A stretch of 64,000 nt of DNA from positions 186,001 to 250,000 of the forward strand of contig NZ_JAIQZC010000003.1 in the NCBI RefSeq assembly GCF_020164535.1, written 5' to 3'. The stretch is from Psychroflexus montanilacus (GTDB lineage Bacteria > Bacteroidota > Bacteroidia > Flavobacteriales > Flavobacteriaceae). Below, piece by piece: positions 9,123-17,532 of the stretch (positions are counted from its first letter, which is position 1; each line of letters opens with the position of its first letter). The notes beneath the pieces were generated by a model. The model worked only from the letters and a program-made list of their open reading frames with translations. It was not told the DNA's origin and ran no database searches. The position numbers were made by a program, and so were the translations under genes.

Positions 9123-9710
9123 ATGAAAAGTTTGTTTAGCATTTTACTTATAGCTTTTTGTATGACTCTTGTATCATGTTCAGATAAAAGTCAACCAAAC
9201 TATCAGTATTTTCCAAATATGTACGAATCAATTCCTTATGATACGTATGGTGAATATCCAATATTTCCTCAGGAACAATCTGCTTTAACGGTTGACGAAG
9301 GCTCTATTTCCAGAGGATTTACTCCTTACGAATACGAAGATTCATCCGAGGGTTATGAGAAAGCTAAGGAGGAACTTAAAAATGAAGTCCCTTACACAGA
9401 AGAAAACCTTGCAGAGGGAAGACAGCTATATACCATCTATTGTGCAACTTGTCATGGAGATAAAGGGGATGGAAAAGGCTATCTAGTAGAGAGAGAGAAA
9501 ATACTAGGTGTGCCAAGTTATGATGATCAAGGTCGAGCTATAACCGAAGGTAGTGTCTATCACGTGATGTGGCATGGTATTAACACAATGGGTTCTTATG
9601 CTTCTCAAATGGATAATAAAGAACTTTGGTTAGTAGATCATTATGTGATGCAATTAAAAGATGAGTTGGAAGGTAAAGAACCAAGAGAATTCGAATCAGA
9701 ATCAGAGTAA
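9123..9710 (+). CDS. actE: Alternative complex III subunit ActE, monoheme cytochrome c lipoprotein
   Basis: The 195-residue protein starts with a lipoprotein signal (lipobox LVSC, Cys at 19) and carries one c-type heme motif, CATCH at 107-111, in a class I cytochrome c domain. Candidate axial methionines lie in the MWHGINTMGSYASQM stretch near residues 150-164. As ActE it works on the periplasmic face of alternative complex III, next to the ActA hemes. Confidence 0.92.
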   Translation: MKSLFSILLIAFCMTLVSCSDKSQPNYQYFPNMYESIPYDTYGEYPIFPQEQSALTVDEGSISRGFTPYEYEDSSEGYEKAKEELKNEVPYTEENLAEGRQLYTIYCATCHGDKGDGKGYLVEREKILGVPSYDDQGRAITEGSVYHVMWHGINTMGSYASQMDNKELWLVDHYVMQLKDELEGKEPREFESESE

Positions 9711-9740
9711 AAAATAACTATAATACATAGCTGAGATATT

Positions 9741-11048
9741 ATGTACACAATGTCAAGTAAAATAAAATTATTCTCTTTAATCCTTATAATTGTAGGGGCT
9801 ATAGGTTTGATTTACGGTTTCATAGATGCGCCATCTTCTGTTGAGGATGTTAAAGAAATGCTTCATGCAGAACATGATTCACATGGGGGTGAAAGTGTTG
9901 CTATGGAAGGCGCTCACGCATCAGAAGAAGATGCTCATGCAGATGAACATGCAGAACATGTTTTTCATCAATTACAGAATAAACCATGGGCAGCCATCTA
10001 CGTGCCTGCCATTTTTATATTTTTAATTGCTCTTGGTGTTTTTGTGTTCTATGCTTTGCAAAATGCTTCTCAATCAGGCTGGTCTCCAGTACTCTTTAGG
10101 GTGATGGAAGGTATATCTTCATATTTAGTGCCTGGAGGAATTATAGTGTATTTACTTTTGGTTCTATCAAGCCTGCATCTCAACCATTTATTTGTTTGGA
10201 TGGATCCAGAAGTTGTTGCTCACGACGAGATTATTCAAAATAAAACAGCTTATTTAAACACTCCTTTCTTCTTAATAAGAGCCGCTATTTATATAGTAGG
10301 TTGGATATTATTTTCTAAGTTCATCATAAAGAATTCTAGAAAGATGGACGAAGGGTTTGATTTAAGATTACATAAGCGTAACTTCAAGTTATCTGCAATA
10401 TTTTTAGTATTCTTTATTGTTACTGAATCTATGATGTCCTGGGATTGGATTATGAGTATTGATACTCACTGGTTCAGTACATTATTTGGATGGTTTGTAT
10501 TGGCTAGTATCCTAGTCTCAGCTGTAACAACCATTGCCTTAGTTACAATTTACTTGAAAGGAAAAGGTTACTTAGAGCACGTTAACAACAGTCATATTCA
10601 CGATTTGGCTAAATTCATGATGGGTTTCTCTATATTCTGGGCTTATTTATGGTTCTCACAATTCTTATTGATTTGGTATTCTAATATTCCTGAAGAAGTT
10701 ACTTATTATGCATCAAGATTAGAAGATTACCCTGTTCTATTTTTCGGAACCGTCATATTGAATTGGGTCTTACCTATGTTGATATTAATCAATTCTGATT
10801 TCAAAAGAGTTAATTGGATTGTTGTCTTTGCTGGTGTTATCATATTACTTGGACACTACCTTAATTTCTTTGTGATGATTATGCCTGGTACCGTGGGAGA
10901 ATCCTGGTTTATTGGTATTCCTGAAATCAGTTCAGTTTTACTTATATCTGGAGTTTTCATCTATTCAGTTTTTAATGCCTTAGCTAAAGCTCCATTAACC
11001 GTTAAACATAGTGCTTTCTTAGAAGAAAGTAAACATTTTCACTACTAA
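9741..11048 (+). CDS. actF: Alternative complex III membrane subunit ActF
   Basis: This 435-residue polytopic protein is the second NrfD-like membrane subunit of alternative complex III. A first hydrophobic helix (residues 9-27) is followed by a strongly His- and acid-rich segment (about 43-75) before the next helix. The start could be the ATG at 9741 or the one at 9750 (MSSKIKLF), and both leave the first helix intact. It is the last act gene and is followed after 23 bases by coxB. Confidence 0.91.
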   Translation: MYTMSSKIKLFSLILIIVGAIGLIYGFIDAPSSVEDVKEMLHAEHDSHGGESVAMEGAHASEEDAHADEHAEHVFHQLQNKPWAAIYVPAIFIFLIALGVFVFYALQNASQSGWSPVLFRVMEGISSYLVPGGIIVYLLLVLSSLHLNHLFVWMDPEVVAHDEIIQNKTAYLNTPFFLIRAAIYIVGWILFSKFIIKNSRKMDEGFDLRLHKRNFKLSAIFLVFFIVTESMMSWDWIMSIDTHWFSTLFGWFVLASILVSAVTTIALVTIYLKGKGYLEHVNNSHIHDLAKFMMGFSIFWAYLWFSQFLLIWYSNIPEEVTYYASRLEDYPVLFFGTVILNWVLPMLILINSDFKRVNWIVVFAGVIILLGHYLNFFVMIMPGTVGESWFIGIPEISSVLLISGVFIYSVFNALAKAPLTVKHSAFLEESKHFHY

Positions 11049-11071
11049 AATATTTAAAAGAAAGATAGAAG

Positions 11072-12118
11072 ATGACCGCATTACTTATAATTATTGTCGC
11101 AGCCTTATTAGGAATTACAATCTGGCAGATTTCTAAAATCTTCAAATTATCTCAGCCTATTGAGAGCGACGATTCTCAAATAGCCAACAATGAAGACAAT
11201 CAAAAGCAGGGAAAATTGTTTCTGGTCTTCACTGTATTTCTATATGGATTGATGATCTATTCATTCTGGAGTTTAAGCAGATTTTATGCTCCAGGTGCTT
11301 CTTCACATGCAGAAGATTACGATCAACTTTTCTTTATTTCTCTTGGTTTAATCATGTTTGTTCAAGTTATAATTCAGTTCTTGATTCACTGGTTTGCATA
11401 CAAATACAGAGGCAAAAAGGGACAAAAAGCTTTATTTTATGCTGATAATGATAAACTTGAATTTATTTGGACGATTATTCCTGTAATTACCCTTGCTGCT
11501 CTAATTATTTATGGTTTGTTTAGCTGGTCTGAAATTATGAATGTTGAAGAAACTGATGATACTTTGGTAGTCGAAATTTATGCATATCAGTTTGACTGGA
11601 GAGCAAGATATTCTGGTGCAGATGGAACTCTAGGTGAAGCTAATGTAAGATTTATCGAAGGGGTTAATCAGTTAGGTTTGAATGAATCAGACCCTTATGC
11701 TCAAGATGACATTATCACATCTGAACTTCATCTTCCTGTGGATAGGCCTGTGTTGTTTAAATTTAGGTCTCAAGATGTTTTACACTCAGCATATTTTCCT
11801 TTTTTTAGATCCCAAATGAATGTTGTTCCTGGCATGACTACCCAATTTGGTTTCACACCTACAACAACTTCTAAAGAAATCCGAAATAGCGATTACATGG
11901 TTGAAAAAGTTCGAAATATCAACGAAATTCGCAAAAACAACGATAATTTGGATGAAGATGAGAAGTCATATGAATTTGAGTATTATTTGTTGTGTAATAA
12001 AATATGTGGATCAAACCATTATAACATGCAAATGAAGATTGTTGTTGAGACTGAAGAGGAATACCAAAAATGGATATCTGAACAACAAACATTTAAAGAA
12101 TTAACAGCCCAAAATTAA
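11072..12118 (+). CDS. coxB: Cytochrome c oxidase subunit II
   Basis: The 348-residue protein carries the binuclear CuA motif CNKICGSNHYNM, with C308, C312, H316 and M319 at the expected spacing, at the end of the cupredoxin domain. It receives electrons from cytochrome c or directly from alternative complex III. Four hydrophobic segments precede the CuA domain (about residues 1-22, 48-70, 86-110 and 128-150) rather than the usual two. Co-transcription with act genes agrees with the physical alternative complex III-aa3 supercomplex known from Flavobacterium. Confidence 0.94.
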   Translation: MTALLIIIVAALLGITIWQISKIFKLSQPIESDDSQIANNEDNQKQGKLFLVFTVFLYGLMIYSFWSLSRFYAPGASSHAEDYDQLFFISLGLIMFVQVIIQFLIHWFAYKYRGKKGQKALFYADNDKLEFIWTIIPVITLAALIIYGLFSWSEIMNVEETDDTLVVEIYAYQFDWRARYSGADGTLGEANVRFIEGVNQLGLNESDPYAQDDIITSELHLPVDRPVLFKFRSQDVLHSAYFPFFRSQMNVVPGMTTQFGFTPTTTSKEIRNSDYMVEKVRNINEIRKNNDNLDEDEKSYEFEYYLLCNKICGSNHYNMQMKIVVETEEEYQKWISEQQTFKELTAQN

Positions 12119-12139
12119 TTTCAAAATAAATAAGAATAT

Positions 12140-13960
12140 ATGTCAGTAGCTGCACAACCATTAGCGAACGATCATGCACACGAGGAAGGTCACCACGAGC
12201 CCACTTTCATAGAAAAGTACATTTTTAGTACAGATCACAAGATGATCGCTAAACAGTATTTAATTTCCGGACTTATCATGGGCTTTATTGGTATAGCTAT
12301 GTCTATGCTCATGAGGCTTCAGTTGGCCTGGCCAAACGAATCTTTTTGGATTTATGAAGTTTTGCTGGGCAAATTTGGTAAAGATGGTGTAATGGACCCA
12401 AGTATATATTTAGCCCTTTCTACCATTCACGGTACCATAATGATTTTTTATGTACTTACTGCTGGTTTGAGTGGTACCTTTAGTAACTTACTTATCCCTC
12501 TTCAGATTGGAGCTAGAGATATGGCTTCAGGATTTATGAATATGCTTTCGTTTTGGTTGTTCTTTATTTCTTGTATAGTTATTGTTTCCTCATTTTTTGT
12601 TGAAGCTGGTCCCGCATCTTCAGGATGGACGGTTTATCCACCTTTAAGCGCCTTGCCTCAGGCCATTGGTGGTTCAGGTTTAGGTATGACCTTGTGGCTT
12701 GTAGCTATCACTATATTCGTTGCTTCTTCGCTTTTAGGTTCTCTTAATTATATTGTTACTGTTCTTAACTTAAGGACTCAAGGGATGACCATGACAAGGT
12801 TACCCCTTACTATCTGGGCCTTTTTTGTAACAGCCATCATAGGGGTTGTTTCATTCCCAGTATTACTGGCAGCAGGTTTATTGCTGTTAATGGATAGAAG
12901 CTTTGGGACATCTTTCTTTTTAAGTGACATTTACATCCAGGGTGAGGTGCTTTCTTACCAGGGAGGTTCACCAGTTTTGTATGAACACTTATTTTGGTTC
13001 TTAGGACACCCAGAAGTTTATATTGTATTGCTTCCAGCTCTTGGAATCACATCAGAAATTATCGCCACTAACTCTAGAAAACCAATATTTGGATATAGAG
13101 CGATGATTGCCTCCATTTTAGCAATTGCATTCTTATCTACAGTGGTATGGGGTCACCATATGTTTGTTTCTGGTATGAATCCATTCTTAGGTTCTGTATT
13201 TACATTTACAACATTACTTATTGCAATTCCTTCTGGTGTAAAAGCCTTTAATTATATCACTACCCTTTGGAAAGGTAACCTCCAGCTCAACCCTGGCATG
13301 TTATTTTCAATTGGCCTGGTTTCAACTTTTGTTACTGGTGGTTTAACGGGTATTATTTTGGGGGATAGTACATTGGATATTAATGTCCATGATACCTATT
13401 TTGTTATTGCTCACTTCCACTTGGTAATGGGTATCTCAGCTTTGTATGGCCTTTTTGCTGGTATTTATCACTGGTTTCCAAAAATGTTTGGTAGAATGAT
13501 GAATAAGAATTTGGGTTATGTACACTTCTGGATCACCGCTATTGGTGCCTACGGAATCTTTTTCCCAATGCATTTTATCGGTATGGCTGGATTACCTAGA
13601 CGTTATTATAAATTTACTGAATTTCCATACTTCGATGATTTAGCCGATACTAATATTTTGATTTCTGTATTTGCTTTCATCACCGCAGCAGCTCAACTGT
13701 TTTTTGTTTACAACTTCATTCACTCTATTTTTTATGGTAAGAAAGCTGAACAAAATCCATGGAAATCCAACACACTTGAGTGGACTACGCCTGTGAAACA
13801 TATTCACGGTAACTGGCCAGGCGAAATTCCTAAAGTCTACAGATGGTCATACGATTACAGTAAAATGAATAAAGAAGATACAGACTACATAATCGCGGGT
13901 CAGGATTTCGTTCCTCAGAACGTTCCCATCCAAGACAATGAAGAAGAGATGAATGAATAA
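12140..13960 (+). CDS. coxA: Cytochrome c oxidase subunit I
   Basis: The 606-residue heme-copper oxidase catalytic subunit has about twelve helices. The CuB and cross-linked tyrosine region reads WFLGHPEVY, further histidine ligands lie in VWGHHMF, and heme ligands lie in HDTYFVIAHFHLVMG. Subunit I reduces oxygen to water and pumps protons. Subunits III and IV are not here but 18 kb downstream beside the heme O synthase gene. It is the last gene of the operon, followed directly by a terminator. Confidence 0.95.
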   Translation: MSVAAQPLANDHAHEEGHHEPTFIEKYIFSTDHKMIAKQYLISGLIMGFIGIAMSMLMRLQLAWPNESFWIYEVLLGKFGKDGVMDPSIYLALSTIHGTIMIFYVLTAGLSGTFSNLLIPLQIGARDMASGFMNMLSFWLFFISCIVIVSSFFVEAGPASSGWTVYPPLSALPQAIGGSGLGMTLWLVAITIFVASSLLGSLNYIVTVLNLRTQGMTMTRLPLTIWAFFVTAIIGVVSFPVLLAAGLLLLMDRSFGTSFFLSDIYIQGEVLSYQGGSPVLYEHLFWFLGHPEVYIVLLPALGITSEIIATNSRKPIFGYRAMIASILAIAFLSTVVWGHHMFVSGMNPFLGSVFTFTTLLIAIPSGVKAFNYITTLWKGNLQLNPGMLFSIGLVSTFVTGGLTGIILGDSTLDINVHDTYFVIAHFHLVMGISALYGLFAGIYHWFPKMFGRMMNKNLGYVHFWITAIGAYGIFFPMHFIGMAGLPRRYYKFTEFPYFDDLADTNILISVFAFITAAAQLFFVYNFIHSIFYGKKAEQNPWKSNTLEWTTPVKHIHGNWPGEIPKVYRWSYDYSKMNKEDTDYIIAGQDFVPQNVPIQDNEEEMNE

Positions 13961-13979
13961 TTTATCAATTTAAAGTTAG

Positions 13980-14014
13980 AAGCCTCCAAGTATTAATTCC
14001 TTGGGGGCTTTTTT
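13980..14014 (+). terminator. Rho-independent terminator of the act/cox operon
   Basis: AAGCCTCCAAG (13980-13990) pairs along 11 positions, one of them a G-T wobble, with CTTGGGGGCTT (14000-14010) and is followed by a T-run. It lies 20 bases after the coxA stop. Confidence 0.9.
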
Positions 14015-14017
14015 ATT

Positions 14018-14025
14018 TATCTTTG
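14018..14025 (+). promoter_or_regulatory. Probable -7 box of ruvB
   Basis: TATCTTTG is an exact TAnnTTTG match. It begins four bases after the T-run of the upstream terminator, and the ruvB ATG follows four bases after it, so the transcript should be leaderless or nearly so. Confidence 0.55.
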
Positions 14026-14029
14026 CTAT

Positions 14030-15052
14030 ATGAATGAAAATTTAGATGCTACTGGAAGTAATTTTTCCAACCAGGATCAGGAAGTCGAAAGAGCATTAAG
14101 ACCTCTTTCATTTGATGATTTTGCGGGGCAATCTCATGTTTTAGAGAATTTGCAGGTCTTTGTAAAAGCTGCAAATCTTCGTGGCGAAGCCCTTGACCAT
14201 ACTTTGTTTCATGGACCTCCTGGACTTGGTAAGACTACCTTAGCACATATCCTAGCCAACGAACTACAAACAGGGATCAAGATCACCTCTGGCCCTGTTA
14301 TCGACAAACCTGGCGATCTAGCTGGCTTATTAACCAATCTTGAACCCCGTGATGTTCTATTCATTGATGAAATTCATAGACTGAGTTCAGTAGTTGAAGA
14401 GTATTTATATTCAGCCATGGAAGATTTTAAGATTGATATCATGATTGAATCTGGGCCTAATGCCAGAAGTGTAGAGATCAATCTAAATCCTTTTACACTC
14501 GTTGGTGCTACAACCCGATCGGGTCTACTCACAGCACCTATGAGGGCTCGCTTCGGTATTTCCAGCCGACTTGAATATTATTCTACTGAATTACTAAGCG
14601 ATATTATTTTGAGAAGTGCTTCCATTCTTGGAGTCTCTATTACAAACGAAGCCGCAATAGAAATTGCTGGAAGAAGTCGGGGTACACCAAGGATTGCCAA
14701 TGCATTACTAAGGCGTGTGAGGGATTTTGCCCAAATAAAAGGCAATGGTAAAATAGATATGGAAATTTCAAGATATAGCCTAAAAGCTTTAAATGTGGAT
14801 GCTTTTGGTCTGGATGATATGGACAACAAAATACTTTTAACTATCATTGACAAGTTTAAAGGCGGACCCGTGGGCTTGACTACCCTCGCAACAGCGGTGA
14901 GTGAAAACGCTGAAACTATTGAAGAGGTTTACGAGCCTTTTTTAATCCAGAAAGGCTTCATCAACAGAACTCCGCGAGGCAGAGAAGTCACGGACTCGGC
15001 CTACAAACACCTTGGAAAGCTTAGAGAAAGTAAGCAAGGAGGTTTATTTTAA
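14030..15052 (+). CDS. ruvB: Holliday junction branch migration ATPase RuvB
   Basis: The 340-residue AAA+ motor has Walker [10 protein letters not shown], Walker [10 protein letters not shown], the [18 protein letters not shown] sensor region and the C-terminal winged-helix segment [13 protein letters not shown]. RuvB drives branch migration on the RuvA scaffold. ruvA is on the same strand about 5 kb further on, so the two are separated. The start is fixed by the family N-terminus ([10 protein letters not shown]). Confidence 0.96.
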   Translation: MNENLDATGSNFSNQDQEVERALRPLSFDDFAGQSHVLENLQVFVKAANLRGEALDHTLFHGPPGLGKTTLAHILANELQTGIKITSGPVIDKPGDLAGLLTNLEPRDVLFIDEIHRLSSVVEEYLYSAMEDFKIDIMIESGPNARSVEINLNPFTLVGATTRSGLLTAPMRARFGISSRLEYYSTELLSDIILRSASILGVSITNEAAIEIAGRSRGTPRIANALLRRVRDFAQIKGNGKIDMEISRYSLKALNVDAFGLDDMDNKILLTIIDKFKGGPVGLTTLATAVSENAETIEEVYEPFLIQKGFINRTPRGREVTDSAYKHLGKLRESKQGGLF

Positions 15053-15061
15053 TCAAAACTT

Positions 15062-16384
15062 ATGTCTACTTTGAAACAACTGCCTGAAGTTCCTTCTTTT
15101 GAATTCTTCAAACACGCAGGCGGAATTTTAAATAATCCGCTGCCTTTTCACCTTAAGAATTTTGAAGCCTTAGGCGATACCTTCCGATTGAATTTAGGGT
15201 TTGGAAATTCAGTAGTTTTTTCCAGAGATCCAGAATTTGCGATTTATGCCTTGAGGGATAACCAAAAAAACTTCAGAAAGACAGAGATTCAGACAAAAGA
15301 CCTTGCCAAGTATGTTGGTCACGGATTATTAACTTCAGAAGGAGAGAATTGGAAATTTCAACGTAAATTGATTCAGCCTGCTTTTCACCGAAAGAATTTG
15401 TATACGCTTCTAGACTTTATGGTTGAAGCCATTGATAAAGAAATAGAAAGAATTGAAGTCGATAAAACCATTGATATTTTTCCGATTTTTAATGATCTGG
15501 CTTTTAAAGTAGTCGTCAAAAGTTTATTCAGTGACGCCATAAATTCAGAAGAAATTGCAAAACTCCAGTTCATTACAGAGGAAACTCAGAAAATGCTAGT
15601 GAGAGAGTTAAGGCAGCCCTACAAAAAGTGGTGGTTTTTGTTAAGTGGACAACTGAAAAGAAATTTAGGTTTAAGTCAGGAAGCCAGAGATTTGTTGTCT
15701 GGGATTATTAAACGCAGGCAAGACTCAGGTGAGCAAAGTAAAGATCTCCTAGACATGTTGATGGGTTTGACCTACGAAGACGGGTCAAAAATGAATGAAG
15801 AACAGCTAATAGACGAAATTCTCATTCTTTTTATCGCAGGTCATGAAACCACCTCCAACGCTTTATCCTTCACCATCCAGCTGATTGGTCAAAAGCAGGA
15901 AGTCCAGGATAAATTGGTTTCAGAAATAAAACATCTTGAGGGCTCATCACTTTTTGAGATTTTGAAAGCAAGTCAATACACTCAAAGTGTAATTGAAGAA
16001 TCTATGCGACTTTTTCCTCCAGTTTACTTTATTGATCGACAAAACATCGAAGACGATGTTTTTAAGGGGTTTGAAATTCCTAAAAACACCACCTTATTAT
16101 TTTCTGTACATCAAATCCACAGAAATGCTAAGAATTGGGAAAATCCATTGGAGTTTAATCCAGAACGATTCGAGGATTCCAGAAGCATAAGTGATTTTTA
16201 TTTTCCATTTGGTGCAGGTCCGCGTAAGTGCATTGGTAATAATTTTGCGATGTATGAAATCACTTTGGCAATTCATCAGTTATTGAAAAAGTTCAAGATT
16301 GAAGAAGTTAAGGAAGACATAGAAATCCAGCCACTCATTAGCTTGAAGCCTAAAAACGCTTTAGTAAAATTTTCAAAACGATAA
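15062..16384 (+). CDS. Cytochrome P450
   Basis: The 440-residue protein has all main P450 marks: the I-helix oxygen-activation motif AGHETTSN, the ExxR pair in ESMRLFPPVY, the PERF element in FNPERFED, and the heme loop FGAGPRKCIGNNFA with the thiolate at C390. There is no membrane anchor or fused reductase, so it is a soluble class needing separate redox partners. It starts nine bases after ruvB, so the two are probably co-transcribed. The substrate cannot be told from the sequence, but the layout resembles fatty-acid or terpenoid hydroxylases. Confidence 0.9.
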   Translation: MSTLKQLPEVPSFEFFKHAGGILNNPLPFHLKNFEALGDTFRLNLGFGNSVVFSRDPEFAIYALRDNQKNFRKTEIQTKDLAKYVGHGLLTSEGENWKFQRKLIQPAFHRKNLYTLLDFMVEAIDKEIERIEVDKTIDIFPIFNDLAFKVVVKSLFSDAINSEEIAKLQFITEETQKMLVRELRQPYKKWWFLLSGQLKRNLGLSQEARDLLSGIIKRRQDSGEQSKDLLDMLMGLTYEDGSKMNEEQLIDEILILFIAGHETTSNALSFTIQLIGQKQEVQDKLVSEIKHLEGSSLFEILKASQYTQSVIEESMRLFPPVYFIDRQNIEDDVFKGFEIPKNTTLLFSVHQIHRNAKNWENPLEFNPERFEDSRSISDFYFPFGAGPRKCIGNNFAMYEITLAIHQLLKKFKIEEVKEDIEIQPLISLKPKNALVKFSKR

Positions 16385-16393
16385 CCTATTTCT

Positions 16394-17314
16394 ACGAAAG
16401 CAACTTATAGCCAACTCATAAAAGCTGAAGCAGAGCGTTTAGGCTTTTTGTCTTGTGGAATTTCTAAAGCAGAATTTCTGGAAGAAGAAGCGCCACGCCT
16501 GGAAAATTGGTTAAAGCAAAATGCTCATGGCGAGATGCGTTATATGGAAAATCATTTTGACAAGCGCCTGGATCCAACCAAACTAGTAGAAGGCTCCAAA
16601 AATGTGATTTCGCTTTTGTACAATTACTTTCCAGAAGAGACTCAAAACGATGATACTTATAAAATAAGTAAATACGCTTATGGCAGAGATTATCATCACG
16701 TCATCAAGTCGAAATTGAAAGAAATGATGCACACACTTACTGAAAAAATCGGTGAGATAGGCGGAAGGGCTTTTGTGGATTCAGCTCCTGTATTGGAAAA
16801 AGCCTGGGCGGCCAAAAGCGGTCTTGGTTGGGTAGGCAAGCATTCCAATTTGTTGTCAAAACAAACTGGTTCTTTCTATTTTATTGCTGAATTAATTTTA
16901 GACATTGAACTGGAAGCGGATACACCAGTAACAGATCACTGCGGTTCTTGTACCAAATGTATCGATGCTTGTCCTACAGATGCCATTTATGAACCTTACA
17001 AAGTGGATGGCAGTAAGTGTATTTCCTATTTCACAATTGAGCTAAAGGATGAAATTCCAAGAGGCTATCAAGATAAATTTGAGGATTGGATGTTTGGCTG
17101 TGATATTTGCCAGGACGTCTGTCCCTGGAACCGTTTTAGTAAACCTCACAATGAACCCTTATTCAACCCACATCCAGACTTATTAAGCTACGATAAAAAA
17201 GATTGGGAAGAAATCACCAAGGATGTTTTCAATGAAATCTTCAAAAAATCTGCTGTTAAACGTACAAAATTTGAGGGTTTAAAGCGAAATTTCAATTATA
17301 TCAAAAACAACTAG
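16394..17314 (+). CDS. queG: Epoxyqueuosine reductase QueG with non-ATG start
   Basis: QueG reduces epoxyqueuosine to queuosine in tRNA with cobalamin and two 4Fe-4S clusters. The clusters are visible as C183, C186, C189, C193 ([12 protein letters not shown]) and C236, C239, C243 (CDICQDVCP). The N-terminus [25 protein letters not shown] is typical for the family, yet no ATG, GTG or TTG precedes it in frame. The frame is open only from 16385, directly after the P450 stop. I place the start at ACG 16394 (ACG-AAA where ATG-AAA is expected), giving 306 residues. ATT at 16388 is the alternative. A TTG at 16448 would remove conserved sequence. Confidence 0.9.
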   Translation, partial: TKATYSQLIKAEAERLGFLSCGISKAEFLEEEAPRLENWLKQNAHGEMRYMENHFDKRLDPTKLVEGSKNVISLLYNYFPEETQNDDTYKISKYAYGRDYHHVIKSKLKEMMHTLTEKIGEIGGRAFVDSAPVLEKAWAAKSGLGWVGKHSNLLSKQTGSFYFIAELILDIELEADTPVTDHCGSCTKCIDACPTDAIYEPYKVDGSKCISYFTIELKDEIPRGYQDKFEDWMFGCDICQDVCPWNRFSKPHNEPLFNPHPDLLSYDKKDWEEITKDVFNEIFKKSAVKRTKFEGLKRNFNYIKNN

Positions 17315-17474
17315 TTTCTCTGAAGAAGATTTAGAATTACAATATTTATTTACTGAATTTGTATCTAGAAGGATTTCAATAAAAATACAAACGAAAGTTT
17401 CATTTGATCTTCGCAGATTAGAATTTTCCATTCTAATATAACTCAGGATTTCTTTCAAAATAAGACATAAGGCT

Positions 17475-17482
17475 TACCTTTG
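17475..17482 (+). promoter_or_regulatory. Probable -7 box of maeB
   Basis: TACCTTTG matches TAnnTTTG exactly, 50 bases before the maeB start. A TTTC at 17453-17456 is a weak -33 candidate. Confidence 0.5.
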
Positions 17483-17532
17483 TTTTTAATAAATGTTGAA
17501 GTAAACTTCACTTTAGCAATACGATAAAATTT

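Noticed and set aside
16448-17314. TTG at 16448 as the queG start
   Set aside because: It would remove the conserved [15 protein letters not shown] stretch that lies in the same open frame upstream.
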